Assembly (NCBI GenBank): GCA_031258305.1
Contig: JAIRNA010000074.1
Location: forward strand, 1 to 38,843
Length of the DNA: 38,843 bases
Reading direction: 5' to 3'
Source of the DNA: Treponema sp.
GTDB taxonomy: Bacteria > Spirochaetota > Spirochaetia > Treponematales > Breznakiellaceae
The notes under the pieces are model-generated. The model worked only from the letters and a program-made list of their open reading frames with translations, was not told where the DNA came from and did not search any database. A program made the position numbers and the translations under genes. Below are positions 17,075-24,842 of this stretch, in pieces. Numbering within the stretch: the stretch's first letter is position 1; every line of letters starts with the position of its first letter.

Positions 17075-17311
17075 TCACTTGTCAAAACGCTTAAACAGGT
17101 GGAAAATATACCAAGTCAATGCCAACACAATCAAAAGGAGTTATTATGGCAACGTTAAATTGTATCAAAGGCTCAATTAAGGGCAAAGCCGGACAGTTTG
17201 CCGGATCATCATGGAAAGGCAAAGACCGCATCAAGACCTGCGCCCCGCCGGGCAATCTCCGTACTGAAGGACAAGCCGGAGTTAGAAATGTCTTTCAACA
17301 CGTCGGGCATA
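17075..17311 (+). repeat. Direct repeat B (237 bp), full copy
   Basis: This is the long partner of 15680-15829. It includes the leader, the AAAAGGAG ribosome-binding site at 17133-17140 and the first ~55 codons of the gene at 17146. Together the two copies flank the binding-protein pseudogene. Confidence 0.9.
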
Positions 17312-17433
17312 TAGCTGTCGCTATTTATGAGCCGGCCTTGAAACCATACACATTTCCCAAACCGCAAAAAATGAGCGCTTTCAATAAAATGGCGCGGATA
17401 AATAAAGAGATGTTCGATGACAGGTATATTTGA
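17146..17433 (+). CDS. Small DUF6266-like protein
   Basis: The 95-residue protein begins MATLNCIKGSIKGKAGQFAG and SSWKGKDRIKT. This matches the opening pattern of DUF6266 proteins (short N-terminus, G-x-F-G-K-V-G-x-x-V-G-S-x-W-R-G), which occur widely in Bacteroidetes and some spirochaetes and have no established function. The middle (GQAGVRNVFQHVGHIAVAIY) and the Asn/Met-rich end (MSAFNKMARINKEMF) fit a shortened member. A strong AAAAGGAG site precedes the ATG. The gene at 17449 begins 15 bases after its stop, so the two are probably cotranscribed. A deleted copy exists at 15751. The family name is from memory of the pattern, not from a search. Confidence 0.55.
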   Translation: MATLNCIKGSIKGKAGQFAGSSWKGKDRIKTCAPPGNLRTEGQAGVRNVFQHVGHIAVAIYEPALKPYTFPKPQKMSAFNKMARINKEMFDDRYI

Positions 17434-17448
17434 GGCAAGGAGACGCGT

Positions 17449-17853
17449 ATGAGTGTTTTTAAGAAAGAGATCACGCTGACTAACGCCGGCGCCGCGCGAA
17501 ACGGGCTTATTCCAGAGACAAAAATCCGCAAAGTGATCGCAGAAGCAATGCCCGACGGCGGGGCGTTGAGGCTTGTCATTGCGGAAACATCGGAATCCGC
17601 CATGGCGTACGGCAAGACGGACACGTGCAATATAACGGAAGGCGTAAAAATTCAGTGGAAAAACCGTAGCGCCGCACTTCCCGCGATAGTGGTTTCCAAC
17701 GCAAAAGACATGTTTCTCGGCGCATTGTCGCTTGAGGCGATGGATGTGATGGTTGATCCGGTACATGAACGGCTTGTTGGGCTTCATGGCGGCAAGCCCT
17801 TGCGCGCCCTTTACGCTGTTACGCGCATTCCGCGCCTTGCTTCCCGCGCCTAA
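17449..17853 (+). CDS. Retropepsin-like (clan AA aspartic protease) homologue with altered active site
   Basis: The 134-residue protein resembles small bacterial clan AA proteases that I recall from treponemes: KEITLTNAG at the start, a catalytic region, NITEGVKIQWKNR, then LGALSLEAMDVMVDP near the end. In active members the catalytic triplet is DTG within VDTGA. Here the matching place reads PDGGALRLVI (Asp36-Gly37-Gly38), and the stretch between LVI and NITE is about a dozen residues shorter than I expect. The Asp is kept but the Thr/Ser of the triplet is lost, so activity is doubtful. AAGGAG lies 7 bases before the ATG. It follows the DUF6266-like gene and precedes the oligopeptide transporter operon. 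Confidence 0.55.
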   Translation: MSVFKKEITLTNAGAARNGLIPETKIRKVIAEAMPDGGALRLVIAETSESAMAYGKTDTCNITEGVKIQWKNRSAALPAIVVSNAKDMFLGALSLEAMDVMVDPVHERLVGLHGGKPLRALYAVTRIPRLASRA

Positions 17854-17878
17854 TTCAAGGAAGGAGAAGAATCCGCAC

Positions 17879-19003
17879 ATGACGAAAAAGAACGGACAAA
17901 GACCCGCAGGGGTTGTCGTGGATCAGATGCGCCGAATAGGGGGCGTTATCGGGCGGCCATTCTACGCCTTCAAGCGCAGGGCGCCGCTCGTCTCCTACAT
18001 CATAAGCCGGCTTGTTACTATGGCGGCGATGCTGTTTCTTTTGGGCTTTGCGGTTTTCGCGCTCATGGAACTGGCGCCCGGAGACATCGTGGATCAGGTG
18101 GTCAGGCAGCAACTCTTCACCGAAAACGCCCAAGCCCGCGGCGGGCGGGCTGAGACAGTCATGACTCCTGAGCAGATCGCGGCAAGACGGGCGGATCTGG
18201 GGCTGGACCAGCCGTTTTACACGCAGTACTTCCGCTGGCTTAGGCAGGTCGTCTTGCGCGGAGATTTGGGGGTGAGCCTTATCTCACGCGCGCCGGTTTC
18301 CTTTCTCATCGCAAGCCGCATTGTAAACTCGCTTATCCTCAACCTCATCGCGTTGGCGCTTATCACCTTTTTCTCCTTTTTTCTGGGCGTTTACTTTTCT
18401 ACAAAGGCGGGAACCCGCGTCGATATGGCGGCGACCTTTTTCGCGCTGGCGCTTCACGCCTTTCCAGGAATACTCATGCTTATCCTGCTCCAGCTTGCGG
18501 CGTCAATCACCGGACTTTTCCCGGTAACCGCCTACCCGCCTTTCCCCTTTGCGGAAGCGCCGGGCAAGTTTGTGTTCTCCTATATGCACCATATTTTTCT
18601 CCCGCTTCTCGCGTCCTTTCTGGGAGGCATAGGCGGAACGTTGCGCATGATCCGCGCCACCATGCTTGACCAACTGGGGCAACCCTACATCGTGAGCCTC
18701 CGCTCGCGGGGCATTCGGGAGTGGCGGGTGTACTTTAACCACGCCTTCCGCAACACGCTGAACCCTTACATCACTGGAAGCGCGAATCTCTTGGCAAGCC
18801 TCTTTTCCGGGTCCCTGATACTCGAAATTATTTTCGCCTACCCCGGCATAGGGCGGCTCATGTATGAGGCGGTTTTGCAGGAAGACATCAACATGGTGCT
18901 GGCGAATCTCATGTTTATTTCCTTTTTGACGCTGCTCGGCATGGCGCTGGCGGACATCCTCCTTGCCATAGTCGATCCCAGAATACGGTACGGCAAGGAA
19001 TAG
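17879..19003 (+). CDS. Oligopeptide/dipeptide ABC transporter permease (OppB/DppB type)
   Basis: This is the first transmembrane subunit of a peptide-type ABC importer. The 374-residue protein has an N-terminal membrane segment (SRLVTMAAMLFLLGFAVFAL), the family block DLGLDQPFYTQYFRWLRQVV and RGDLGVS, several further helices, and the permease loop LDQLGQPYIVSLRSRGIREW before HAFRNTLNPYIT. It ends with YPGIGRLMYEAVLQEDINMV and DPRIRYG, as in OppB. The ATG at 17879 follows AAGGAGAAG; the frame is open 42 codons earlier but overlaps the previous gene. The next gene starts 8 bases after its stop. No family 5 peptide-binding protein is encoded next to the operon, which is unusual. Confidence 0.9.
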   Translation: MTKKNGQRPAGVVVDQMRRIGGVIGRPFYAFKRRAPLVSYIISRLVTMAAMLFLLGFAVFALMELAPGDIVDQVVRQQLFTENAQARGGRAETVMTPEQIAARRADLGLDQPFYTQYFRWLRQVVLRGDLGVSLISRAPVSFLIASRIVNSLILNLIALALITFFSFFLGVYFSTKAGTRVDMAATFFALALHAFPGILMLILLQLAASITGLFPVTAYPPFPFAEAPGKFVFSYMHHIFLPLLASFLGGIGGTLRMIRATMLDQLGQPYIVSLRSRGIREWRVYFNHAFRNTLNPYITGSANLLASLFSGSLILEIIFAYPGIGRLMYEAVLQEDINMVLANLMFISFLTLLGMALADILLAIVDPRIRYGKE

Positions 19004-19011
19004 GAGGGCGT

Positions 19012-21237
19012 GTGAAACGGTTTTTACACTATCTGAAACGAAGACGTCTGGGCATGGCATCCTTCATCCTGCTGGTCATCCTCTACCTCTTGATGCTTTT
19101 TGCGGAATTCATCGCCCCGTACAGTCCGGCTACGTCTTTCGCGGACAAGACCTACCATCCGCCCAATATGCGCTTCACCGGCGGAAGGGTACAGGCGCAG
19201 AAGGCGCAGGTAATCAACGCCATCACATGGAAATACGCGCGGGTGCGGGGAGACTACGCGCCGGTTCGCTTTTTCGCGCGGGGCCAGCCCTACAAACTCT
19301 GGGGGCTTATCCCCATGGAACGCCACCTCTTTGCCACCGGAAGCGATGTATACAACGACTATCCGGTGTTCCTCATGGGCGCGGACAATCTGGGGCGCGA
19401 CCTCTTTTCCCGCGTCATCTACGGGAGCCGCATCTCGCTCACCATTGGGTTTATCGCCGCGTTTATTTCCCTTTCGCTGTCCATACTGTTCGGAGGGCTT
19501 TCCGGGTACTTCGGCGGCTTCACGGACTGGGCTATCATGCGTTTCTCGGAATTCTTCATGCTCATACCGGGTCTCTACCTAATACTGTTTCTGCGTTCCC
19601 TCCTCTCAAACAACATGGACTCAGGACAATCTTATGTAATGATAACGCTGATACTGTCGCTGGTAGGCTGGCCCGGTTCAGCCCGCACCATCCGGGGCAT
19701 GGTTCACGCCATAAAGCGCGAAGAATTCGTGATGAACGCGCAGCTTGAGATGATCCCTCCGCTCATCATAATAGGGCGGCATATCATCCCCCAAATCGCC
19801 AGCCTCCTCATCGTAAGCATAGCCTTGAGCGTACCCGGCTTTATCCTCACCGAAACAACCCTCTCCTACCTGGGGCTGGGCATTGTCGACCCGGCGGTCA
19901 GTTGGGGTTCCCTCATCAAGCGGGACATTTCCACGTTGAGCAACCTCCGCAACTACCCTTGGCTTCTGGCGCCGGTGTGGTTCCTTTTGGGAGTAACGCT
20001 GGGATTCAACTTTATCGGCGACGCGTTGCGGGACTACTACGATCCCTACCACACGATCTTTCCGCGTTTTGGGAAAAAAATAACCCTTCATACCGGCAAG
20101 ATGAAGGGGACAACGGCGCTGTCGCAAGGCGCCCGCGACGCCCCGGACCATGGTCAAACACCCGCGCGGCTGATCGCCGCGGACCAAGCGGAAGCTGGAG
20201 GAGGGGCGGGCGATGGCGGACGCTCCTCCGCGCCCCTCCTTGAGGCGGACGATCTGCGGGTCTCGTTCCCGGTGTTGCGCGGCGCCGCCTACACGCTTAT
20301 CCAAGCCGTAAGAGGCGTATCTTTCTCGCTTGAAAAGGGAAGCGTACTGGGAATTGTGGGGGAAAGCGGTTCAGGCAAAAGCGTCGCCACCCAGTCGATA
20401 CCGGGATTGCTGCCGGCAAGCGCCATTGTTTCCGGTTCGGTCAAATACGATGGGAAAGAGTTGCCCGGACTTCCCGCGTCCGCGATGCGGGAATACCGGG
20501 GCAGGAAGATAGGCATGATATTTCAGGAACCGGGTAGGTCTTATGACCCCCTGCAAAACATGGCGAGCGTGTTTTTCGAAACCCTGCGCAACAGCAATTC
20601 CGCTATCAGCCGGGAAGAAGCCATGTCAACAGCGGAAAGACTGCTCGCCGAAACCGGACTTCCCAACGGGCGGGAACGGCTTGCGAACTTCCCTCATCAG
20701 TTTTCCGGGGGACAGCTCCAACGCATCGGCATAGCCTTGGCGCTCGCGCAGAACTGCGAACTCCTCATCGCCGATGAGCCGACTACAGCGCTGGATGTGA
20801 CGATACAGAAACAGATCGTGGAACTGCTCAAAGCGTTGCGGAAGAGCCGGCAAATCTCGATCATCTTTATCAGCCATGACATTGACCTTGTCGCTGATAT
20901 TTCCGACCGAATCATGGTGATGTACGGGGGCATGGTGATGGAGAGCGCCGATTCGGCGGTCATCGCCTCTTCCCCGCGCCACCCTTACACCAAGAGCCTT
21001 ATCGCGGCAAGCCCCCGCTTCGGCAGCCACTATTCACGGGACCGGCTTGTCCCCATTCCGGGAAAGGTCGCCGATCCGGCGCGTCCCGAACCCGGCTGCC
21101 CCTTCGCCCCCCGCTGTACGCGGGCGCGAAGCGAATGCGCCGCCGCCATTCCCGCGCTGAAACCGCTTGCCGAAAACGGCGGATCCCGCGTCAATTCCGC
21201 GCATACACTGCGTTGCATACTCAATGGAGGCGCATGA
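19012..21237 (+). CDS. Fused oligopeptide ABC permease (OppC-like) and ATPase (OppD-like)
   Basis: One 741-residue frame joins two normally separate subunits. Residues 1-355 are an OppC-type permease: an N-terminal helix (FILLVILYLLMLFAEFIAPY), GADNLGRDLFSRVIYGSRIS, four more helices and TTLSYLGLGIVDPAVSWGSL. Residues 356-408 are a Gly/Ala-rich linker. Residues 409-741 are an OppD-type ATPase: Walker A GESGSGKS (450-457), Q-loop Q505, signature FSGGQLQR (564-571), Walker B LLIADEPT, and the oligopeptide C-terminal motif PEPGCPFAPRCTRA. The coupling loop, normally EAA...G, reads MNAQLEMIPPLII here and lacks the conserved Gly. The start is GTG after GGAGG, and no stop or frameshift lies at the junction. 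Permease-ATPase fusions are known in this superfamily, notably in actinobacteria. Confidence 0.9.
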   Translation: MKRFLHYLKRRRLGMASFILLVILYLLMLFAEFIAPYSPATSFADKTYHPPNMRFTGGRVQAQKAQVINAITWKYARVRGDYAPVRFFARGQPYKLWGLIPMERHLFATGSDVYNDYPVFLMGADNLGRDLFSRVIYGSRISLTIGFIAAFISLSLSILFGGLSGYFGGFTDWAIMRFSEFFMLIPGLYLILFLRSLLSNNMDSGQSYVMITLILSLVGWPGSARTIRGMVHAIKREEFVMNAQLEMIPPLIIIGRHIIPQIASLLIVSIALSVPGFILTETTLSYLGLGIVDPAVSWGSLIKRDISTLSNLRNYPWLLAPVWFLLGVTLGFNFIGDALRDYYDPYHTIFPRFGKKITLHTGKMKGTTALSQGARDAPDHGQTPARLIAADQAEAGGGAGDGGRSSAPLLEADDLRVSFPVLRGAAYTLIQAVRGVSFSLEKGSVLGIVGESGSGKSVATQSIPGLLPASAIVSGSVKYDGKELPGLPASAMREYRGRKIGMIFQEPGRSYDPLQNMASVFFETLRNSNSAISREEAMSTAERLLAETGLPNGRERLANFPHQFSGGQLQRIGIALALAQNCELLIADEPTTALDVTIQKQIVELLKALRKSRQISIIFISHDIDLVADISDRIMVMYGGMVMESADSAVIASSPRHPYTKSLIAASPRFGSHYSRDRLVPIPGKVADPARPEPGCPFAPRCTRARSECAAAIPALKPLAENGGSRVNSAHTLRCILNGGA

Positions 21238-22211
21238 TGTCCGTAATCACTGTTAAGAACGTGAGCAAGCGCTTCAATTTGGAAGCCGGATTTTTCGCCA
21301 GATTCGGGCGTTTTGTATATGCGGCGAATGACGTGTCCTTTTCCATCGGCAAAAACGAAAGCTACGGTCTTGTGGGGGAATCGGGTTGCGGCAAAACGAC
21401 GACCGCCCGGCTTCTGATCAGGATGTACGAAAGCGACGGGGGCGCCATTGTTTTCAACGACACTATTGATGTGCGGCATCTGAAATTCACTGACCTAAAA
21501 GAGTACCGGGAAAAGGTGAAGTACGTGTTTCAGGATCCGGCGCGTTCCCTTAACCCAAGGATGACGGTTTACGAAGCGCTGGTTTCGGGCTATCGTTTTT
21601 CATCGCGGTGGCCCGGGCGGAAGCGGGCGCGTGACGAGGCGGCGGCTATTCTGGAAGAAGTGGGGCTTTCCGAAGCTGACCTTGAAAGGCGTCCGGCGGA
21701 ATTCTCCGGGGGCCAGAGGCAGCGGATTTCCATTGCCCGGGGTCTCCTCATGGAGCCGGAACTTCTCATCTGCGATGAGGTGGCGTCCGCCCTGGATGTT
21801 TCCATTCAGGGGCAGATACTGAATCTGCTCATGGAGATCAAATCCCGGCGCTCATTGTCATTTCTGTTTATCGCCCACGACCTTAAAGTGGCGTCATATT
21901 TCTGCGACCGCATCGGCGTCATGTACCGGGGCGAGATTATGGAGGAAGCGCCGGCGGAGAATCTCTACCTCAACGCGCGGCACCCCTACACCAAACTGCT
22001 CTTTTCCGCGGCAAGCCGGGGACCGCTTGACAGCGCAAAGGCAACCCCGGCAGGTTCCGCGCCGCTTGGCGAGGTAAAGACCGTCACGGAGAAGACCGCC
22101 GGCTGCGCCTTTGCCGAGCGTTGTCCCGTGGCGGAGGAACGCTGCCGGCGCGAACGTCCGCCCCTGCGGGAAACCGGCGCGGGGGGATACGCGCATTGCC
22201 ACAAGGCGTAA
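21237..22211 (+). CDS. Oligopeptide ABC transporter ATPase (OppF/DppF type)
   Basis: This is the second nucleotide-binding subunit of the importer. The 324-residue protein contains Walker A GESGCGKTT, the Q-loop stretch KYVFQDPARSLNPRMTVYEA, signature FSGGQRQR, Walker B LLICDEVASALDVS, the H-loop FIAHDLKVA and the C-terminal CAFAERCPVAEERC. Walker B ends in Asp-Glu as required. The TGA of the fused gene overlaps an ATGATG. The second ATG (21237) is spaced better from the GGAGG at 21226-21230 than the first (21234), so the overlap is one base or four; both imply translational coupling. It is the last gene of the operon. Asp-Glu-Val replaces the commoner Asp-Glu-Pro. Confidence 0.92.
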   Translation: MSVITVKNVSKRFNLEAGFFARFGRFVYAANDVSFSIGKNESYGLVGESGCGKTTTARLLIRMYESDGGAIVFNDTIDVRHLKFTDLKEYREKVKYVFQDPARSLNPRMTVYEALVSGYRFSSRWPGRKRARDEAAAILEEVGLSEADLERRPAEFSGGQRQRISIARGLLMEPELLICDEVASALDVSIQGQILNLLMEIKSRRSLSFLFIAHDLKVASYFCDRIGVMYRGEIMEEAPAENLYLNARHPYTKLLFSAASRGPLDSAKATPAGSAPLGEVKTVTEKTAGCAFAERCPVAEERCRRERPPLRETGAGGYAHCHKA

Positions 22212-22290
22212 CATCGCGACGCCTTCCGCTCTAAAGGCGCATGAGGTGAAATGGGAGGCGTCAAAAAGACCTTGTTTTCTATGCGCTGAA

Positions 22291-23224
22291 TCACTTATCA
22301 TAACGTGAGTTCGATGAAATACTAGGCAAGGAGAGGCAAAGCCCTTTCTTCGTAAAAACCACGAATGGACGGTTTATGCGGCAGAAAACTATAGGCCGAT
22401 ATTGCCCCGGCAGGTTGACCAGAAAATTGGACAGGCTGCGGCGCCGGCTGTGTTCCGCCTGACAGATGCTCTTCAGAAAGTCATTCACCGATTCTATCAC
22501 CGCCCGTTTCCGTAATAACAGCTTGTCCCTCATATCCATCAGCTTGTTTTTCATGGTCTTCTTTATCCGTGTTATCAATTGGACGCCCCGCGCATACAGT
22601 CTCTCAAAGAGTTCCTGACAGATATATCCCCGGTCTCCAAAGCGTTTCCCCTTCAATTCACGGCATACCTTGTCAATGACATCCGCGTTTCGGTCATCCA
22701 CATTGCCGGGTGTAAGGCAAAAGGAGCATAGTTCCCCCCGGTCATTAATAACCGGATGGAGTTTGAAGCCATAAAACCATCCGGCGGAGCTTTTTCCCCG
22801 CGCCGCGCGGGTTTTGAACACCTTATGGCTGTATATACGCCGGTTATGACATGCTTTCAGGGGCGTAGAGCCGATAAAACTGATGCCGCTAGGATTCCCG
22901 CGTCTGAAGCCCTGGGTATACAGGAACAGGGGAAGCGGGGCGCAACCGCTCAGTTCCACAAACCGGTTGTACCTGACCGGGGCGGGAAAAAACCCTTCAA
23001 CCGGGGAACAGACACATCTCTTGTAACACCATTTTGAAACAGCGGCAACCGCTGAGGCGGAACAGGATGATAATGGTCATTGCCTCGCTTAATGACAGAC
23101 GGCTAGACGGAAACCATCCGCTCTTTTTCCCTCCCGGAAGACACCGGACTTTGCAATACTGTTCAAAAGCCTTACCGAAGTCATCGACATCGCACTATAT
23201 CCTTGTTATACTATCCTCGTTCAT
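22291..23224 (-). pseudogene. IS982-family transposase, inactivated
   Basis: Read on the minus strand the product matches IS982 transposases throughout: LSLSEAMTIIILFRLSGCRC, VRYNRFVELSG, GISFIGSTPLKACHNRRIYS, GWFYGFKLHPVINDRGELCS, FCLTPGNVDDRNADVIDKV, FGDRGYICQELFERL, LITRIKKTMKNKLMDM and RKRAVIESVNDFLKSICQAE. A TAG at 23195-23197 stops the frame after nine codons, and a frameshift near 23020 separates the N-terminal part from the intact remainder (22291-22959). The stop used by that frame lies at 22291-22293, about 10 bases outside the element, so the terminal repeat is read through into target DNA. Confidence 0.9.
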
Positions 23225-23317
23225 AAGAACCCCTCCTGTTTTCCGTATAATGAGACAGGTGTTTTGTCTATTATATCAGATTCGGGCAGGGGATTCTTTA
23301 TTCTGTCGAACTCACGT
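22303..23317 (-). mobile_element. IS982-family insertion sequence, complete ends, 7-bp target duplication
   Basis: The element is 1015 bp, within the normal IS982 size. Its ends are perfect 12-bp inverted repeats, ACGTGAGTTCGA at 22303-22314 and TCGAACTCACGT at 23306-23317, with weaker pairing further in. TATCATA stands directly outside both ends (22296-22302 and 23318-23324) and is the target-site duplication. The flanking DNA is intergenic, between the peptide transporter operon and a transketolase fragment. The element can be placed exactly but cannot move by itself because its transposase is broken. Confidence 0.92.
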
Positions 23318-23394
23318 TATCATATCAATATCCCAACGCTGTGAAGCCGGCGATGGATTCGCTTAAAAATGAAGCGTTTGTAAAGAGGTTGTGT

Positions 23395-23640
23395 ATGGAT
23401 ACAAAAGCATTGGAAAAGACAGCGTTAAGCGTATGCGCATTAAGCATGGACGCTATTCAGAAGCAAATTCGGGGCATCCGGGGCTGCCGCTCGGCGCCGC
23501 TGAATTGAGCGCCGTTTTCTATTGGGACATACTCAAGCATGATCCCCCCATGCTTCTCGTGGCGCGACCGCGATCATTTCGTCCTGCCTGCGGGACACGG
23601 CTCTATGTTCTTGTATAACCTCCCGCTTCTTTTTATAACC
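23395..23640 (+). pseudogene. Transketolase N-terminal fragment
   Basis: The start MDTKALEKTALSVCALSMDA (ATG 23395) is followed, after a frame change, by ANSGHPGLPLGAAELSAVFY, the thiamine-diphosphate-binding signature of transketolase. After a second frame change, HASWRDRDHFVLPAGHGSMF and LYNL follow. Only about 80 codons remain of a ~650-residue enzyme. A short open piece just after it (about 23651-23730, DYKRIRLIRPVMRNAAKGVD and a stop) is not recognised. The gene body has been lost between here and the AT-rich glycosyltransferase gene. Confidence 0.85.
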
Positions 23641-23763
23641 ATCCCGATTATAAGCGTATACGTCTTATACGTCCAGTTATGCGAAATGCCGCCAAAGGAG
23701 TTGACAAAACCATTTTAACAAGGTAAAATATTATACTATTCGTTGGATTTACGGAGGAATGCT

Positions 23764-24617
23764 ATGATACAGCATAAAATAAAGAAACTGATTAAAATGA
23801 TAATACCTTTTGGAATAATTACTTATTATCAATCAAATATCTGATAAAAGCGTTAAGAAACAAGCCGTGTCCCGTGGAATGTGAAAATAAATGTCAATAT
23901 ATAGTAACGCTTACTAGTTATGACAAGCGGGTAAAATCAACGGCTCCCTATGCTATTTGTTCATTGTTAAATCAAACGATAACACCAAATAAAATTATAC
24001 TTTGGCTGGCTTACGGAACAGTAATACCGCAAATATTAAAGGACTTGACAAAAAAAGGTCTTGAAATAAAATATTGTGAAGACATAAAATCTTACAAAAA
24101 ATTAATTCCCGCTTTAAAAGAATTTCCAGATGATATATTAATAACGGCTGATGATGATGTATATTATCCTGAAAATTGGTTTGAGCAATTAAAAAACGCT
24201 TATGACGATAACAATAAAAAAATATACGCACACCGGATGCATGAAATACTTTTTGACGAACAAAAGAATATAATGCCATATAAAAAATGGCATCATGCGA
24301 TAACACGGGGGGGGGGGGGGGTATTATTCCCCACTGGTGTAGGAGGCATATTGTATCCCCCACATTCTCTAGACGAACGGTGCGACAAAATTGAAGAATT
24401 TATGAGACTGGCACCGAAAGGGGATGATATATGGTTCTGGGCAATGGCAAAATTAAAAGGAACGGAATACGGATTAGTAAATAATGGTTGCACTAATTTT
24501 GCTGATGTAGCTCCCTTTAATGACGGGTTGTTTGTAAATAATATTAAGTGGGAAAATGACAGACAAATAATTAATGTCATAAACCAATTTCCTGAAATAT
24601 TAAAAAAAATCTTATAA
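23764..24617 (+). CDS. Glycosyltransferase (GT2/GT-A-like) with poly-G tract; N-terminus frameshifted
   Basis: The main frame, from a possible GTG at 23874, encodes 247 residues: QYIVTLTSYDKRVKSTAPYA, a DDD metal-binding motif in LITADDDVYYPENW (Asp93-95), then TGVGGILYPPHSL and APKGDDIWFWAMAKLKG near the C-terminus. This matches a family of GT-A-fold glycosyltransferases that modify surface polysaccharide. An ATG at 23764 opens MIQHKIKKLIKMIIPFGIIT but stops at 23842-23844. The later frame can be read upstream from about 23823 (LSIKYLIKALRNKPCPVE), so one base gained or lost near 23815 probably split the N-terminus. A run of 15 G inside the gene (24307-24321) is in frame. The gene is far more AT-rich than its neighbours, suggesting transfer. 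Confidence 0.75.
24307..24321 (+). repeat. Poly-G tract (15 G), candidate phase-variation switch
   Basis: Fifteen consecutive G lie inside the glycosyltransferase frame. With 15 G the frame reads Arg-Gly-Gly-Gly-Gly-Val and continues to the end. With 14 G it meets TAG at 24340-24342 (present coordinates), and with 16 G it meets TGA at 24392-24394. Slipped-strand change of one base would therefore switch the enzyme off. Mononucleotide G tracts switching surface genes are well established in Campylobacter and Treponema pallidum. Confidence 0.8.
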
Positions 24618-24694
24618 AATGGTAGCGATTCGACGCCAGGAGCTTGACAATGAACTTTCTAATAACACTCATTATTCCTTTCACTATTCTCTGT

Positions 24695-24777
24695 TGCCGA
24701 TGGTCGGACTTGAACCGACACATCCTCACGGACAGTAGATTTTGAGTCTACCGTGTCTGCCATTTCACCACATCGGC
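24695..24777 (-). tRNA. tRNA-Leu (anticodon CAA)
   Basis: The 83-base class II tRNA has a perfect 7-bp acceptor stem (GCCGATG with CATCGGC), discriminator A, a T-arm GTCGG-TTCAAGT-CCGAC and a variable-arm stem TCC-GTGA-GGA. The anticodon stem GTAGA/TCTAC carries the loop CTCAAAA, giving anticodon CAA, which reads UUG. CCA is not encoded. It lies between the glycosyltransferase and maf on the minus strand. tRNA genes often flank acquired DNA, which fits the AT-rich gene just before it. Confidence 0.95.
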
Positions 24778-24842
24778 TTTTCTCTCAACAACAAAAATAG
24801 TATAACAGAAAACAAAATATTACGCAAGGGGTAACCGCATTT

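Noticed and set aside
23034-23366. Plus-strand frame across the IS982 element
   Set aside because: Antisense to the N-terminal part of the transposase and crossing the element's end; a shadow.
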